A DNA stretch of 64,000 nucleotides, taken from contig NC_091437.1 in the NCBI RefSeq assembly GCF_964237555.1, positions 68,753,168 through 68,817,167 of the forward strand, given 5' to 3'. Below, in pieces: positions 47,415-59,200 of this stretch. Made by a program: the position numbers and the translations under genes. Numbering within the stretch: position 1 is the first letter of the stretch; each line of letters opens with the position of its first letter. The DNA is from Oryctolagus cuniculus (lineage: Eukaryota; Chordata; Mammalia; Lagomorpha; Leporidae). Below the pieces are notes generated by a model. That model saw only the letters and a program-made list of their open reading frames with translations. It was not told where the DNA came from and did no database searches.

Positions 47415-47581
47415 GTTATGTATGCAGCACCTTAATTCCAAAACCAGAAAAATATACATCAAAGAAAGAGAGCTTCAGACCAATATCCCTGAGGAATATA
47501 GATGCAAAACTCCTCAACAAGATACTAGCTAATTGAAACCAATAACTCGTCAAAAAGATCATTCATCCAGACCAAGTGGGA
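47415..47581 (+). mobile_element. Old L1 ORF2 fragment
   Basis: Degenerate equivalent of the segment before the reverse transcriptase fingers: 'ttcagaccaatatccctgag', 'aatatagatgcaaaactcct', 'ttcatccagaccaagtggga' in order. It stops where the following L1 3' end starts. Confidence 0.8.
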
Positions 47582-48130
47582 TTACTGAGGCCATAAACAA
47601 GAGTGTAAATTTGTAAAGTCAACAACAGGAGTCACTGTGCACTTACTCCTCATGTAGGATCTCTGTCCTTAATGTGCTGTACATTGAGACTTAATGCTAT
47701 AACGAGTACTCAAACAGTATATTTCACTTTGTGTTTCTATGGGGGTGCAAACTGTTGAAATCTTTACTTAATGTATACTAAACTGATCCTCTGTAAAAAA
47801 AAAAAGAAATTATCAATTCCCAACTTGACTCTCACTGTGATTAAACATGACAATAGGTCTGATCTGATTTCATCATCATTAAAAAAATCATCTATTATTT
47901 TTCACTTTATGTTTGTGTGGGAGCAAACTGTTGAAATCTTTACTTAATGTATGCTAAACTGATCTGTATATAAAGAAAATGGAAAATGAATCCTCATGTG
48001 AATGGAAGGGGAGAGGGAGTGGGAAAGGGGAGGGATGTGGGTGGGAGGGACGGTATGGGGGGGGAAGCCATTGTAATCCATAAGCCATACTTTGGAAATT
48101 TATATTCATTAAATAAAAGTTAAAAAAAAA
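47582..48130 (+). mobile_element. L1 3' end with extra internal module
   Basis: 5'-truncated 3' UTR starting near GGCCATAAACAAGAGTG. It carries the same A-run, module and partial duplication as the copy at 43752 (module at about 47797-47900). No TSD is visible; the old L1 sequence on the two sides is not contiguous, which suggests a target deletion or rearrangement. Confidence 0.85.
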
Positions 48131-48197
48131 GATTCTTCACAAATTTGAAAGTAGATGTAACTTAAGACCCAGACATCCCGCTCCTGAGAATTATTCT
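48131..48197 (+). mobile_element. Short old L1 ORF2 scrap
   Basis: 'aagacccagacatcccgctcctgagaattattc' region resembles the ORF2 C-terminal stretch that usually reads as peptide DPAIPLLGI. Only about 65 bp. Confidence 0.55.
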
Positions 48198-48485
48198 TAA
48201 AGATTTATCAATTTATTTGAAAGGCATGTTGAGAGAGAAAGAGAGAGAGAGAGATGCTTCCATCCACTGGTTCACTCCCCAAATGGCTTCAATGGCTGGA
48301 GCTAGGCCAATCCATAGCGAAGAGCCAAGAGATTCCTCCGGGTCTCCCACGTGGGTACAGGGGCCCAAAAACTTTGGACATCCTCCACTACTTTCTCAAG
48401 TCATAGCAGAGAACTGAGTTGGAAATGGAGCAGCTGGGACTCAAACTGGTACCATATGGGAGGCCAGTAACACATTCATGAGGTT
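48198..48485 (-). repeat. CSINE (antisense)
   Basis: Antisense C repeat: 'aaagatttatcaatttattt', (GA)n, 'catccactggttcactcccc', 'caggggcccaaaaactttgg', 'gagcagctgggactcaaact'. Moderately diverged. Confidence 0.85.
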
Positions 48486-49064
48486 GGTCTTAGGGAGAGC
48501 CCTTTACAGTGTGTGGATAATCTAGGCTGAGCACAGATCCATAGAGGACCTACCCTGCCACTTGGGGCCTGTATGGGTCTTCTACTTGACAGTCACTGAG
48601 TTCCCCTCCCACCAGCCATGAGATCAATGCACTGCATTGTAGCTGGCTTGTTCTCTGGGGGAGGTTGACCCTGGTATCCTTCATTCCTTCCTGTGGCCTG
48701 TAGCAGAAAGGTGGCCCCTGAGCTTCTTTATGCCTGGGCACTGGAGTACAGTAGGAACCTGGATTGGGTGTGGTGGAAGATCAAGATGCAGCCCCCAGAC
48801 AGGACAGGCTCTGGTGCTGCCAACCCCGGGCCAGGGTGGCCACTACCATGCCATACCCACCTCAGCATCCCCTTTAACAAATCCAGTCTTGTCCATGAAG
48901 ACCAAGTAGAAAGCATGGCACCCTCACAGTGTTCAAATTAACCATTTATTTTTGCAATAGTGGGTCTTTGACAGGAGCTACTGGTGAAGGATTCAGATTT
49001 TGTAGACAAGATGCCTTCCTACTCTAGAATTGGCTACTATGTGCTATCAAACCTTTAGGAGTGG
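48486..49064. other. Unique non-coding DNA
   Basis: No recognised feature. Short frames on both strands are not convincing. Confidence 0.5.
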
Positions 49065-49345
49065 GGGGTGGGCATTTAGACCAGGAGTAAACATAGAATC
49101 CCAACACCTCACATTGGAGTGTCTGGGTTTGAATACTGGATCAGTTCCAATTCTAGCTTCCTGCCAATGTGCACCCCAGTATGCCACAGTGATGGATAAA
49201 GTGGTTGGTTTGTTTGCTACCCATCTGGAAGACCTGGATTGAGTTTCTGAATATTGCATCAGGTCGGCCCAGCTTAAGCCATTGTAAGCATTTTGGTCAT
49301 GAGCCAGAAATTGTCTCTTCTATCTCAAATAACAATAAGAAGAAA
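49065..49345 (+). repeat. Old CSINE
   Basis: Degenerate C repeat: 'ggagtgtctgggtttgaata', 'caattctagcttcctgccaa', 'ctggaagacctggattgagt', 'cggcccagcttaagccattg', ending at TCTCAAATAACAATAAG. Confidence 0.78.
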
Positions 49346-49525
49346 AAGCTTAAAGAGAGGGAAGATCATGAAAAGTAACCCTAAAGGACTTCAGGACAAC
49401 TTTTTTTTTTTTAGCACAGAAGAGGCACAGGAAGGTGAGAAGCACATCTTTCAATTCTGACATCTACATGAACTGCCTGTGCTTACATGGCAAACTCAGA
49501 AAAAAATGTGATTTAAAAATGACTT

Positions 49526-49830
49526 AACTGGGGCTGACATTGTGGTACATCAGGTTAAGCCACCACCCTTGATGCCAGCATGCCATGTGAGACCTGGTTC
49601 AAGTCCCAGCTGCCGACATCAGATCCAACTGCCTGCTTATGCACCTGGGAGAAGCATAAAAAAGATGGCTCAAGTCCTTGGACCCTGCCAACAATATGGG
49701 AAACCAGAATGGAGTTCGAGGTTCCTGGTTTCTCTCTCTCTCTCCCTCTCTCCCTCGCCCTCTCTCAGTGTGTGTGTATGTGTGTGTTCTCTCTCTGTAA
49801 TTCTCTTTCAAGTAAATAAAATATCTTTTA
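49526..49830 (+). repeat. CSINE with TC/TG run
   Basis: Complete C repeat. The CT-rich region is expanded to (TC)n plus (TG)n at 49733-49798. The TSD aaaaatgactt is at 49515-49525 and 49831-49841. Confidence 0.92.
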
Positions 49831-49841
49831 AAAAATGACTT

Positions 49842-50874
49842 GAATTGCAACAAAAAAGATGAACAGTAAGAATTGGCAATGGATTCGGAGAATCCTTGGT
49901 GCAGCCATTTGGGGAGGGAATCTACAGTTCCTCAAAATTACAGAGTCTCCATGTTTGTAACTCCATTCTTTTGCACTATCGTGAAATCCCACAGACTGGA
50001 AGATTTATAATGTACTTGGCTTGGGTTCTAAAGGCAAGGGAGTTCGAGGGCCATATCTGTGAGGGCTTTCCTTCCTTTCCTCCCTCCCTTCCCCTTCCTT
50101 CCTTCCTTCCTTCCTATTAATTTCTTCTTTCATTTTAAAGGAGTCTTTAATTTCATTTATGTAGGTAGCTTATTAAGACATTAAGAGTTACACTATCCAT
50201 AATAAGTATTAAATACTAATCCACTCTACACCTCAGTCTGCACCACATCCTCACCAAAGTCCAATGGAGCAAAGCCATATATAACTGTCATTATAAAATC
50301 ACAGATTGCAATCATTTCTGGCTTCCAAACCTGTGGCATTGCTAAATGGTATGCATAAAAATTTCCCAGTTTCCACACTGTTAGATTAAAATCATTGGCA
50401 TATTAAAACCTCAAAGCCTTTTTCAATGGCCTCACTTACACAAGGACAAAGAGTGTGTCCTGGCAGCCAATTCATGGCTTCACAGAGAAAGGGAGAAACA
50501 AAAACCACAAGAACAAGAATAAAAACAAAGAAAAAAAAATAACTGAACCCCACAGGAACACACACAGACATACATTGCAGAGGGCAATTCTTTCACCATC
50601 ACCTGGCAGCAATGGGAGCAGAAAGCACCACAGGACAATCATAACTGGGAACAAAAGCACAGATAACAAATCGATTCACATATGGGAGGATGTGCTGTTA
50701 ATATATCACAGATCCAGAGCCCACCATTTTGGTCAGGGTTTGGCAAACATTTTATGTGAAGGGCTGGATAGTATCATGGGCTTTGTTGACTACACAGTCT
50801 CTGTGATGACAATCAGCTCCTCCATTGTCACTGTGAAGCTGGCATAGAGGCTGCATACGTGAATGGCATTTACA
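49842..50874. other. Unique DNA with a (TTCC)n tract
   Basis: A pyrimidine tract of CTTCC/TTCC units spans 50069-50115. A 130-codon frame at 50455-50847 is low in complexity (N/K-rich) and not recognised. Nothing else supportable. Confidence 0.5.
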
Positions 50875-51127
50875 GGGGGCTGGTGCTGTGACGTAATGGG
50901 TAAAGGGGCTGTCTTCAGTGCTGGAACCCCATATGAGCACTGGTTCATGCCCTGGCTCCTCCACTTACAATCCAGCTCTCTGTTATGGCCTGGGAAAGCA
51001 GTAGAAGATGGCTCAAGTCCTTGGGCCCCTGCACCCGTGTGGGTGACCCGGAAGAAGCTCCTGGATTTGGATTGGCTGAGCTCCAGCCATGCAGCCAACT
51101 GAGGAGTGAACCTGTGGATGGAAGATC

Positions 51128-51162
<35 letters not shown>

Positions 51163-51214
51163 GTCCTCTCTGTGTAACTCTGACTTTCAGTAAATAAATA
51201 AATCTTAAAAAATT
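50875..51214 (+). repeat. CSINE with (TC)n
   Basis: Complete C repeat with a pure TC run at 51129-51158 and a tail CAGTAAATAAATAAATCTT. A short TSD, atttaca, is at 50868-50874 and 51215-51221. Confidence 0.88.
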
Positions 51215-51287
51215 ATTTACAAAATCAGGTAGTGGGCTGTATTTGGCTCAAGAGCCATAGTATGTCAACTCCTGCTTTTTAAAATCT

Positions 51288-51345
51288 CTTCCTTCCTTCC
51301 TTTCCCTTCCTCCCTTTTCCTTCCTCCTTCCCTCCCTGCCCTTCT
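51288..51345. repeat. (TTCC)n-rich pyrimidine tract
   Basis: Imperfect TTCC/CCTT units with almost no purines over about 55 bp. Confidence 0.85.
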
Positions 51346-51605
51346 TATTTTAAAGAGAGAGAAAAAAAATACAGGGAGACAAAGATCTTCCATCCACTAA
51401 TTCACTCCTAAATGCCCACACAGCTGGGACTGTGCCAGGTCAAAGCCAGGGACTGGGAGCTCAGTCTGGGCTTCCCACATGAGTGGCAGGGATCAAAACT
51501 ACTTGAGCCATCACCTATAGCCTCCTAGGGTGCTCGTTAACAGAGAATTGGAATTGAGAACAGAACCAGGACTTGAATCATAACTGCTGTGCCAAGTGCC
51601 CACCC
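51346..51605 (-). repeat. Old CSINE (antisense)
   Basis: Degenerate: 'catccactaattcactccta', 'gctgggactgtgccaggtca', 'ggcttcccacatgagtggca', 'cagaaccaggacttgaatca'. Confidence 0.75.
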
Positions 51606-54600
51606 TCAACCCCTGATTTTGATTTTCTGTTCTATTTCTCACGTTTCCCACAGCCAGCCCCTCAAGACTAAGGCGGAATCTGCTCTTGCCACAACTGGCC
51701 TTGCTAGCACCACCCTTCTCAGCAAACTGAACTCAGGCATTTCCTATCACACTGGGCAGCCCATCCCAGTAGTCTGAGCCCCACCACTCTGCTTCTTGCC
51801 ACATTTCCATTGTCTTGACTCAGTTGGAATGACACAGGAGGTGTGGTGTCAAGACCGCTCTCACCTGTGCAACTCAAGCTGGGAAAGCAGAACTCCAGCA
51901 CCTGATGTCCCAGGTGTCTCCAATGCAGACTCTTACAAGGCTCACCTGGCAGGAGTGCTGAGAGCCAGCCAGAGCTGGAAAGATCCAGTTGCCCAGGCCT
52001 GTGTAAACCTCATTTTCTGGGACCATTTCCCTGGCCCTCAGGGGCCCCCATGACTCTGTGCTGCCCTTGATTTACAAGGTGCCAAGTAAATAAGAGAAGA
52101 GCCCAAATCAATCTCACAGTTCAAAAACTTTTACGGAGTTATGATAAATGCAGGGCATACCTAGGTGATATCATGATAGGTGAAGAGCGAAGGGTGTGGA
52201 AAGTCCCTTCACCAATCTTATTATCCAATCATGCTTCTACACATGCCAAATGTTCACAGATAGCTGCAAAGTAGCAGGATCATGAGCTGTAAAGTGACTC
52301 CCCAGTCATCCAGATGAGTCTGCTCATACTCCAGTTGCTATGTTGGCTATAGCTGGCTCTGTCTGGTTTTATCACCTCTGCTCCTAAGGGCTCAACAAAT
52401 GTCTACCAAAGAAAGCTATTATGGGACAGCAGGTTACTATAAGCTGGTGAACAACTACATTTGTTGTGTAAGATGGCTAAGTGTTAGATGATTAAGTAAG
52501 GAGAGGGAAATCCTTTATTGTCTGTGTTTTCATTATGGGACCCAGTAGTATCAGGAGATTCTCATGCAAATTATGACCCTGCCAATCTGCCCCTCTCCCT
52601 ACTCTGAGTTGCCCCCCAGTCTCTAGCCTCCAAAAGAATAGAAGACACAGGGCTATTTTTGACTGAGGACCTGAACATATATTACCCTAGCATTGACAAA
52701 TGGGGAACTTACACAAGAGCTCGCAGCACTTGGGACAGTACGTAGCCTTCCATCTGTACAGGCACAATTCACATCTGTCAGACACCTGTTCTGCTGACTC
52801 TTCCCCACTCTACAAGCTGCAGTCACAAACCATTCACCCGCTTGAGGAAACCAGAACCAGCATTCAGCCTCTGGACTGGTTCCTTTTATTGTGGGTTTGG
52901 TGGAGCATAAATTTCTATTCCAGACTCTTGGCTTTTACTCAGAGAAGAATTCTAAGTATAGTCACAAACACGATGTGCAGTGTGATAAGGTTTATTTACA
53001 ATGTGAGGAAAATACACAGGCATATGAGGGCTTCATTTAGGGAGAGTGGGCCAGGAAAAGTAAAAGGGGATTTTCATACCCTGCTCACTGTGGGTCAACA
53101 AAGAGAGAGAAAGCCCACTTTTTACCCGACTCTTAAGAGCTTAGAAAATGGAAGTGTTTACATGGCACTGCCCCCAGGTTCCAGGTAAGGGGAAGTCTTT
53201 CCTGGGGAAGGGGTCATCTGATTCACAGGTAGGTGGATATGGTAACACAGAGTGCGGAGGAGTGTGGCTTCCCGCTCATTAACTTTAACTTATCCCACAT
53301 CACTTTCATCTACCACCTGTGGCACTGGCCAGAAGGGATGGCAGAGAAAGCCCCGTCTTTAGTGCTCCTTTCAGAATATTGTTTAAGGCCCCCTCTAGGG
53401 CTCTCTAGACCCAGCTAGTTCTGGCCAGAATCTGTTTAGTCGGGAATGTGTAGCCTTCAGCCACTGGGAGATCTTCCTAGCACTTGGGTGCTCCTGAAAG
53501 CTCTCAGGGCAGGCCAGCCCTGACTTCCTTTCCCTCTGGATTCTTCAGCACCTAGTGAACCCTGGAGCCACACATATAGCCATTCTTCCACACTCTGTGG
53601 AAAGCAAAGCACCTGCTCTATCCCCTCAGACCAGGACTCCATTGTATGCACCTCATTGGGTGCCCTAAAGGAGCAATTATCCTAATGGCAGTTTGGGGAG
53701 AAGATATCAGCTTCCCACTGGATAGTGATGGAACTTGGCTTGCATCAGGTGAAAGGCATTGATCTTGTGTTTGCCATTGGCTGAGAGCCACTTGAAACTG
53801 GCAACAAGGGACTTTGGTAGCATTTTCAGCACCCATCACCGGTAGTAGGTGTTGAGAGAAGCCTCTGGTATGAATGTCAGGACAGCTGTGTGTATGTGAA
53901 CATTTGTGTATGTTTTTAGGATTGTATCACGGGTAGTTGAGGCTGGCACCATGGATGGTAGAAAGAACTCACCTGAGGAGAGAATGAGAAAGTTTGATTT
54001 GGTAAACACCCTACAGAGAAGTAGACCAGGTAGAGGATTGACAACCACGACAACATTGACTGTAAGCTGTATTCCTGTAGTGGCAGTCCCTTCTTAGTTT
54101 AGGGTGACTGTTGCTACATGATTGCAAAGGAGCAGTGAGCAGGGCAGTCAGATTTCCCATTACAATAAGGACTGCAATGCAAGAAGCATACTTGTAATGG
54201 CAATATTTTCTCAGAGATGGTGAGTTTTCTATGTTCCAAGAGATTTTCCCAGTTGGGTGATTTGCATCTCTGGGTGGATCTGGGGAACTGATATCCCCAG
54301 ATAATAAGCTTACAAGACTCCACCAAATGATCTGGGGCCATGCTAAACATGTATATTTGTGTTATTTGTATTTTATTTATTGTTTATAGACATGGTAACT
54401 AAAAAGGATTGGCATGAAGATAAAAGTAAAAAGCATTTATTATGGAAATAAAGACTTATAATTTGGGTATAGTGAATTATGGCAGCCCTAAATATTGGCC
54501 CATGAGGCAAACAAAAAGTTTTTTATAGGGCTTGCCCGCCAAAATTGCTTATGGAGGCAGCTCATTGGGTAGGCAGATCACAAATTTCAACTCCTCATTG

Positions 54601-54764
54601 GTTACTTAGGGTACTCACAACTGAGAGACATTGAATGCCTATTCACAATGACTCCACTTGATTTATAGTTTATGGAACATTCTATGGCTTGACCTTATGA
54701 GATTTCAGTGTCATAATTTTACATTCTCCTGACTCCACTTTAGAAAGCCTTGGCCTGGAGAGGG
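51606..54764. other. Long unexplained stretch, possible decayed LTR-type sequence
   Basis: No SINE or L1 is visible over about 3.1 kb, unusual for this window. A 162-codon frame at 52700-53188 (+) is open but not recognised. Segments at 52860-53420 and 54380-54720 contain antisense-type TTTATT blocks followed by long non-repetitive stretches, as in old antisense LTRs, but I cannot pair them or find TSDs. Confidence 0.4.
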
Positions 54765-54935
54765 TATCTAGCACAGAACTAAGATGCCTTTAGGGATGTC
54801 CACACCCCATTTTGGAGCACGTAGGTTTGAGTCCTGACTCTGCTCCAAATTCCAGCTTTCTCTGAAGCCAAGCCCCTACCCTGAATGCCTTTGATGAAGA
54901 CTTGAACAAGTCCCAGTATCTCTCCCTCAATTTGC
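54765..54935 (+). repeat. Old CSINE, 5' part
   Basis: 'ggagcacgtaggtttgagtc', 'tctgctccaaattccagctt' and 'gaagacttgaacaagtccca' match the order of the older C-repeat type. Ends are approximate. Confidence 0.6.
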
Positions 54936-55459
54936 AGTTTCTCACAAAGATTAACTCACTACATGAAGGGAGTGATGCAATGTAAGGTTAGAGTCAGGAC
55001 TCTCAATGACGGCCCCTATAGCAAACATCCCTAATGCCAGCTTCTATTCTGAGAACTCCAAAGAAACTCACAGGTCCTGATCAAACAAAATAATACCCAA
55101 TCTACTCATAGACCCTAGACAGAGCCCATCTTTGCCATTTCAAAAAAACATGCTGGCCTCTGTCATTGACCAATTAAAGGACAGCCAAGTGCACTGTGGG
55201 TCAACCAGAGATATACATGAGCTGACCATGTACTGCTCAACCCCCACATTAAGAGATTCACGGTCTCTAATTCCTCAGGGAGCCCAGGAATTGAGTAATA
55301 TCTGTGACTCCTCGCTCTGCACATAGCAAATTAACTACTTCCATCACCCTGTGTCAATAATTGTCTCACAGTATGTTTGGCAAGAAGACCCAGTATTGGA
55401 GTTTCTATAGCAATTCCTTTAACAAGTTTTGGGGGTGTTCTAAAGCAAAGATAATGCAC

Positions 55460-55630
55460 ACAGGAGGCAGCAGGTGGTGACTTTAAGTACTTGAGGTCCT
55501 TGCCACCCATGTGGAAGACCCAGTTCAGGTTCCCCACTCCCAGCTTCAGCCTGGGGACCATTTGGTGGATTGAACCAATGGATGGGAGGTTCTCGGCCTC
55601 TCTGCTTTGCAAATAAATAAATAAAATGTT
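55460..55630 (+). repeat. Old CSINE, 3' part
   Basis: 'ggaggcagcaggtggtgact', 'ccacccatgtggaagaccca', 'gattgaaccaatggatggga' and a GCAAATAAATAAATAAAAT tail. It could be the other half of the fragment at 54765, split by intervening DNA. Confidence 0.75.
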
Positions 55631-55969
55631 AAACAAGGAAGCCTTAGCCTTAGTTATTTCAGTTTCTTTCACATTTTCTCCTTTTGATTAACATCTGTCT
55701 CCAGCAAGCATCACCGATCAGTTGGCAAGTCTGATTTTGTCCCTCACTGCTGGGATAGGCCTGACCCAGGTGGTCATGTCCTTCATAAAAGAGTCTTGAG
55801 ATTTAAGGGAGAATAAGGCTAGTCAGGAAACAATAGGAAAACAAGGAAGTTATCACAAGGGAACTCTCAAACTTCTCAGGTTCCAAAAAACTTGTTAGGT
55901 CAGCTGTCTTTTCTGAATCAGTGTTGTTATGTTTTCAAGGTGGATGATAGCCATCCTAACTAAATGAGG
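55631..55969. other. Unassigned DNA
   Basis: 'ccttttgattaacatctgtc' onward has the look of an old retroelement internal region, but I cannot name it. Confidence 0.35.
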
Positions 55970-56150
55970 TGATTTCATAGAATAGTTTTGAATTACATTT
56001 CCCAGATGAATAGTTATACTAATACTTCTTTTTTGTGTATTTGATAATTTTTATGTCTTTTTTGAAAAATGTCCATTCAGATCTTATGCCCATTTTAATC
56101 AGATTATTTTATTTTCTTACATTGTTTCAGTTCCTTATGCATTTTTAAAA
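55970..56150 (-). mobile_element. Old L1 fragment, ORF2 C-terminal part
   Basis: Antisense L1: 'ttttgaaaaatgtccattca' followed by 'atgcccattttaatcagatt' corresponds to the ORF2 segment seen at 10020-10070 in the + strand L1. About 180 bp, strongly diverged. Confidence 0.7.
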
Positions 56151-56154
56151 ATTG

Positions 56155-56235
56155 TTGCTTTATTCCAAAGGCAGCAAGAGAGAGAGAGAGAATCTTCCAC
56201 CAACTGGTTCATACCTCAATGCCCCCAGCAGCTAG
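56155..56235 (-). repeat. CSINE fragment (antisense)
   Basis: Tail complement, (GA)n and 'caccaactggttcatacctc' only; the remainder is lost. It adjoins the tandem array. Confidence 0.65.
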
Positions 56236-59200
56236 ACTGATTCTGGCAAGTGAGAAGTTACTGTGGGCAGTGGGAGGATTTCCAGGGCTAAGAATTGTCC
56301 TCAGTAAAACTAAAGCTAAGCATTCCAGAGAAATCTATATCTTTCTGGTACATATGAGATCAAAAAGCCCCAGAGAGGAAGCCTCCTTAATCCTGGATTG
56401 GAAACACATGATGAGTTGAGCTTCTGGGAGAGGCTTCTAGAAAATGTGATGGTCAAAAATCCTTTCTCACCCCAAAGCAAGCAACCCACTAATGAAACTA
56501 GCTTAACTATTATGAGCTCAGTTTCCTTTCCTGAACTGCATGGATGATAAGTATAATAAATCTAGGCCTCAGGTTTCATGAGAATTCTTTCAGAGATGGT
56601 GATTGGGAAATGTGCACACAGGACAACAAAACAAAGGCCACTGGCTGTGCAAAGGATCCTAGAAAAGCACCTTGGTGCTGTTTACACATATTTCTGGGTT
56701 CTCAGTGCTAGGCAAATCATGAACTATTACCTCAGCCAATAAAAGCCCAGGTTCAGCCATATTTATGTAACCATGAAAGTATGTATTGACAAATGCATAC
56801 AAAGAAATGAGGAACCTAATTGTAAAAACAAACAAAAATGTGTCCACATGAAATATAAAAATGTGTTAATTATAAACATACAAGTATCTTCCAGACTGGT
56901 GTGCTTCAATAAAAATATAGAAAATCCAAATCATTTTATTATGTATATATGAATAATATATATTACATAAATGTTACATATAAAGTAGGAATTAATATAA
57001 AACAATATTAGAACACACATGTATAATAAATGTACTTACCAAAAAAGCTAAATACTCAAAATACATATCCCACATACACAGAGTTTGGTATCAATGGGAA
57101 ATCAGGTAATCTACTGGATGCAGGAGAGCCCAGAGTGCCAAGGAAGATGCTTATTGGCAGGTCCAGGTGACCCTTGTTAGTCTTTAAGTACCAGAGTAGT
57201 CATTTTAAAGAAACAAGACCAGGGGCCTACATTGTGGCACAGTGGGTTAAGCTACCACTTGTGACTTCAGATATCAGAATGCTGATTCAAGTCCTGGCAG
57301 CTCCACTTGTGATTCAGGTCTCTGCTAATGAACCTGGTAAGACAGCAGATGATGGCCCAAGTGCTTATGGCCCTGCCACCCATGTGGAAGACCTAGATGA
57401 AGTTTTGGACTCCTGGCTTGGGAATCCAAATAGACTCCCAATAGAATGAGCCAGTGAGGGGGGAATCTCTCCCTCTCTCTTTAAATAAATACTTCTTTAA
57501 AAACAAAACAAAAACAAGACCAAATGCCACATCTACCAGTGAAGGGCTTTACTTTTTTCTGGAATCTCATTCTGGAGGGGAGAGCCCTCTGAAGGAGCCC
57601 GTAAGTGTGGTCCACATAGGGCTCTTGGTTCGTGAGGGTGGAGGGATGCACTTCCAGTAAATGAACACCACCTTGCTCTGAATTAAAGAGAGTGTGTGCC
57701 AAGAGACTGAGGGTAGCAGGATACATGGATGGCTCTGCCAGGTATGTAGTTACTATTCATGGGTGGGGAATGTCTGGGCTATGGGCTGTACAAGGCTTGA
57801 TAAATTATTTGGTCTGGCCCTGTCAAGGCGACTGCAGTGGGACTCAGAATTCAGTAAATCTACAGAAGATTAGTTTGTAAGCTGCTAATTTTGTATGACC
57901 TGTGTGTGCTGCTATAAATATAGAAAAGAGGTTCCTCACTCGTGCCAAGAGGTTAGGGTTTTCTCAGGGCCATGATTCGCCAGCACCACGGTGTTCTTTC
58001 TATGCATCTCTTGGTTCTCAGATCTAGTAAAAGATAATGGCACCAGCCAATAATAGTAAGCTTAATAAATTTTATTAGTAAATAGATATGCAAAAGGTTA
58101 AAAATAAAGAAAATATGAAACCTATTTTTTAAAATAAATATGAAAATTTGTAAATATACAATTTAGCAATTGGCTAATATGAACATGAAAATGCATCAAC
58201 CAGGTTGGGGTCCTTCACTACACATAATAGAAGACAGTACCTGAATAATCTTACACATATATATTATAACCAAATATATCTATTTGTATATGAATACAGA
58301 GGACACATAAAAGCAATATTTACATATAAATGTATAAGGGTCAAAATATGTACATCTAAAAAGAATCTCCAAATACCTAAGCACGTGTACATGCAGGAGT
58401 TACCTTTATGCCCAATATCAATGGGGCCTCAGGTCATCAGCTGGATGTAGGGGAGCCTCAAGTCCCATTCTGCCAATTCCAGAGGGCCTTTGCCTGACCT
58501 TAAGCATCAAGACTGCTCCTTTTAAAGAAGAAGCCCAAATGGCACTGGCCACCCATATGGAGCATTAATCTTTTCTGAAATCTGTCAATCCAGTGGGGAG
58601 AACTCTTCTACGGGACCTCCAAGTAAGGCCTATGCAGTAGATTCTTGGGATAGAGTTGTACTCTTCTCATGAATGAAGATCAGCTACCACTGAGCTCTTG
58701 GAGGCCCTGAATTCAGGGAAATAGGCCCAGGATCTGACTTCAGAGGGATACAGGGATCACTCTGCCAAGTGTGGAGTCATCCTAGTGTGCTGGAGGACTT
58801 CCAGAGCCTAGACTTGCCCTCAGACTGAGATAGCTAGCCATTCCAGAGAAAACTGTTTCCTTATATTTTAACTGAATCTAGAAATCATGAAAGATGAACT
58901 CTGAAAATACCTGGGTTAGAAACACTTGGGTGCACCCAAGACCACTGGGGGAAACTGGCTAATACAACTGATAAGCAGCTCCTAACATAGGTATTTGTCT
59001 AGAAGACAATTATTTCCTCGCAGTCCCCACTCTGTCTCCCAGTCTTTGGTTCACTAGAAACTAGATCAAAGATCAAATGCCAGTTCTGTCTCCCCACTTG
59101 GACTGAGGATGAGTATAGCTAAACTAGGTCTTATGTTGTGGGGGACGACACTGTTCAGAGTGGGAATTTGGGACATAACAATTCTGTGTGCTCAGGTTAC

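Noticed and set aside
52700..53188. 162-codon frame
   Set aside because: No recognisable domain and a composition like its non-coding flanks; possibly part of an old LTR.
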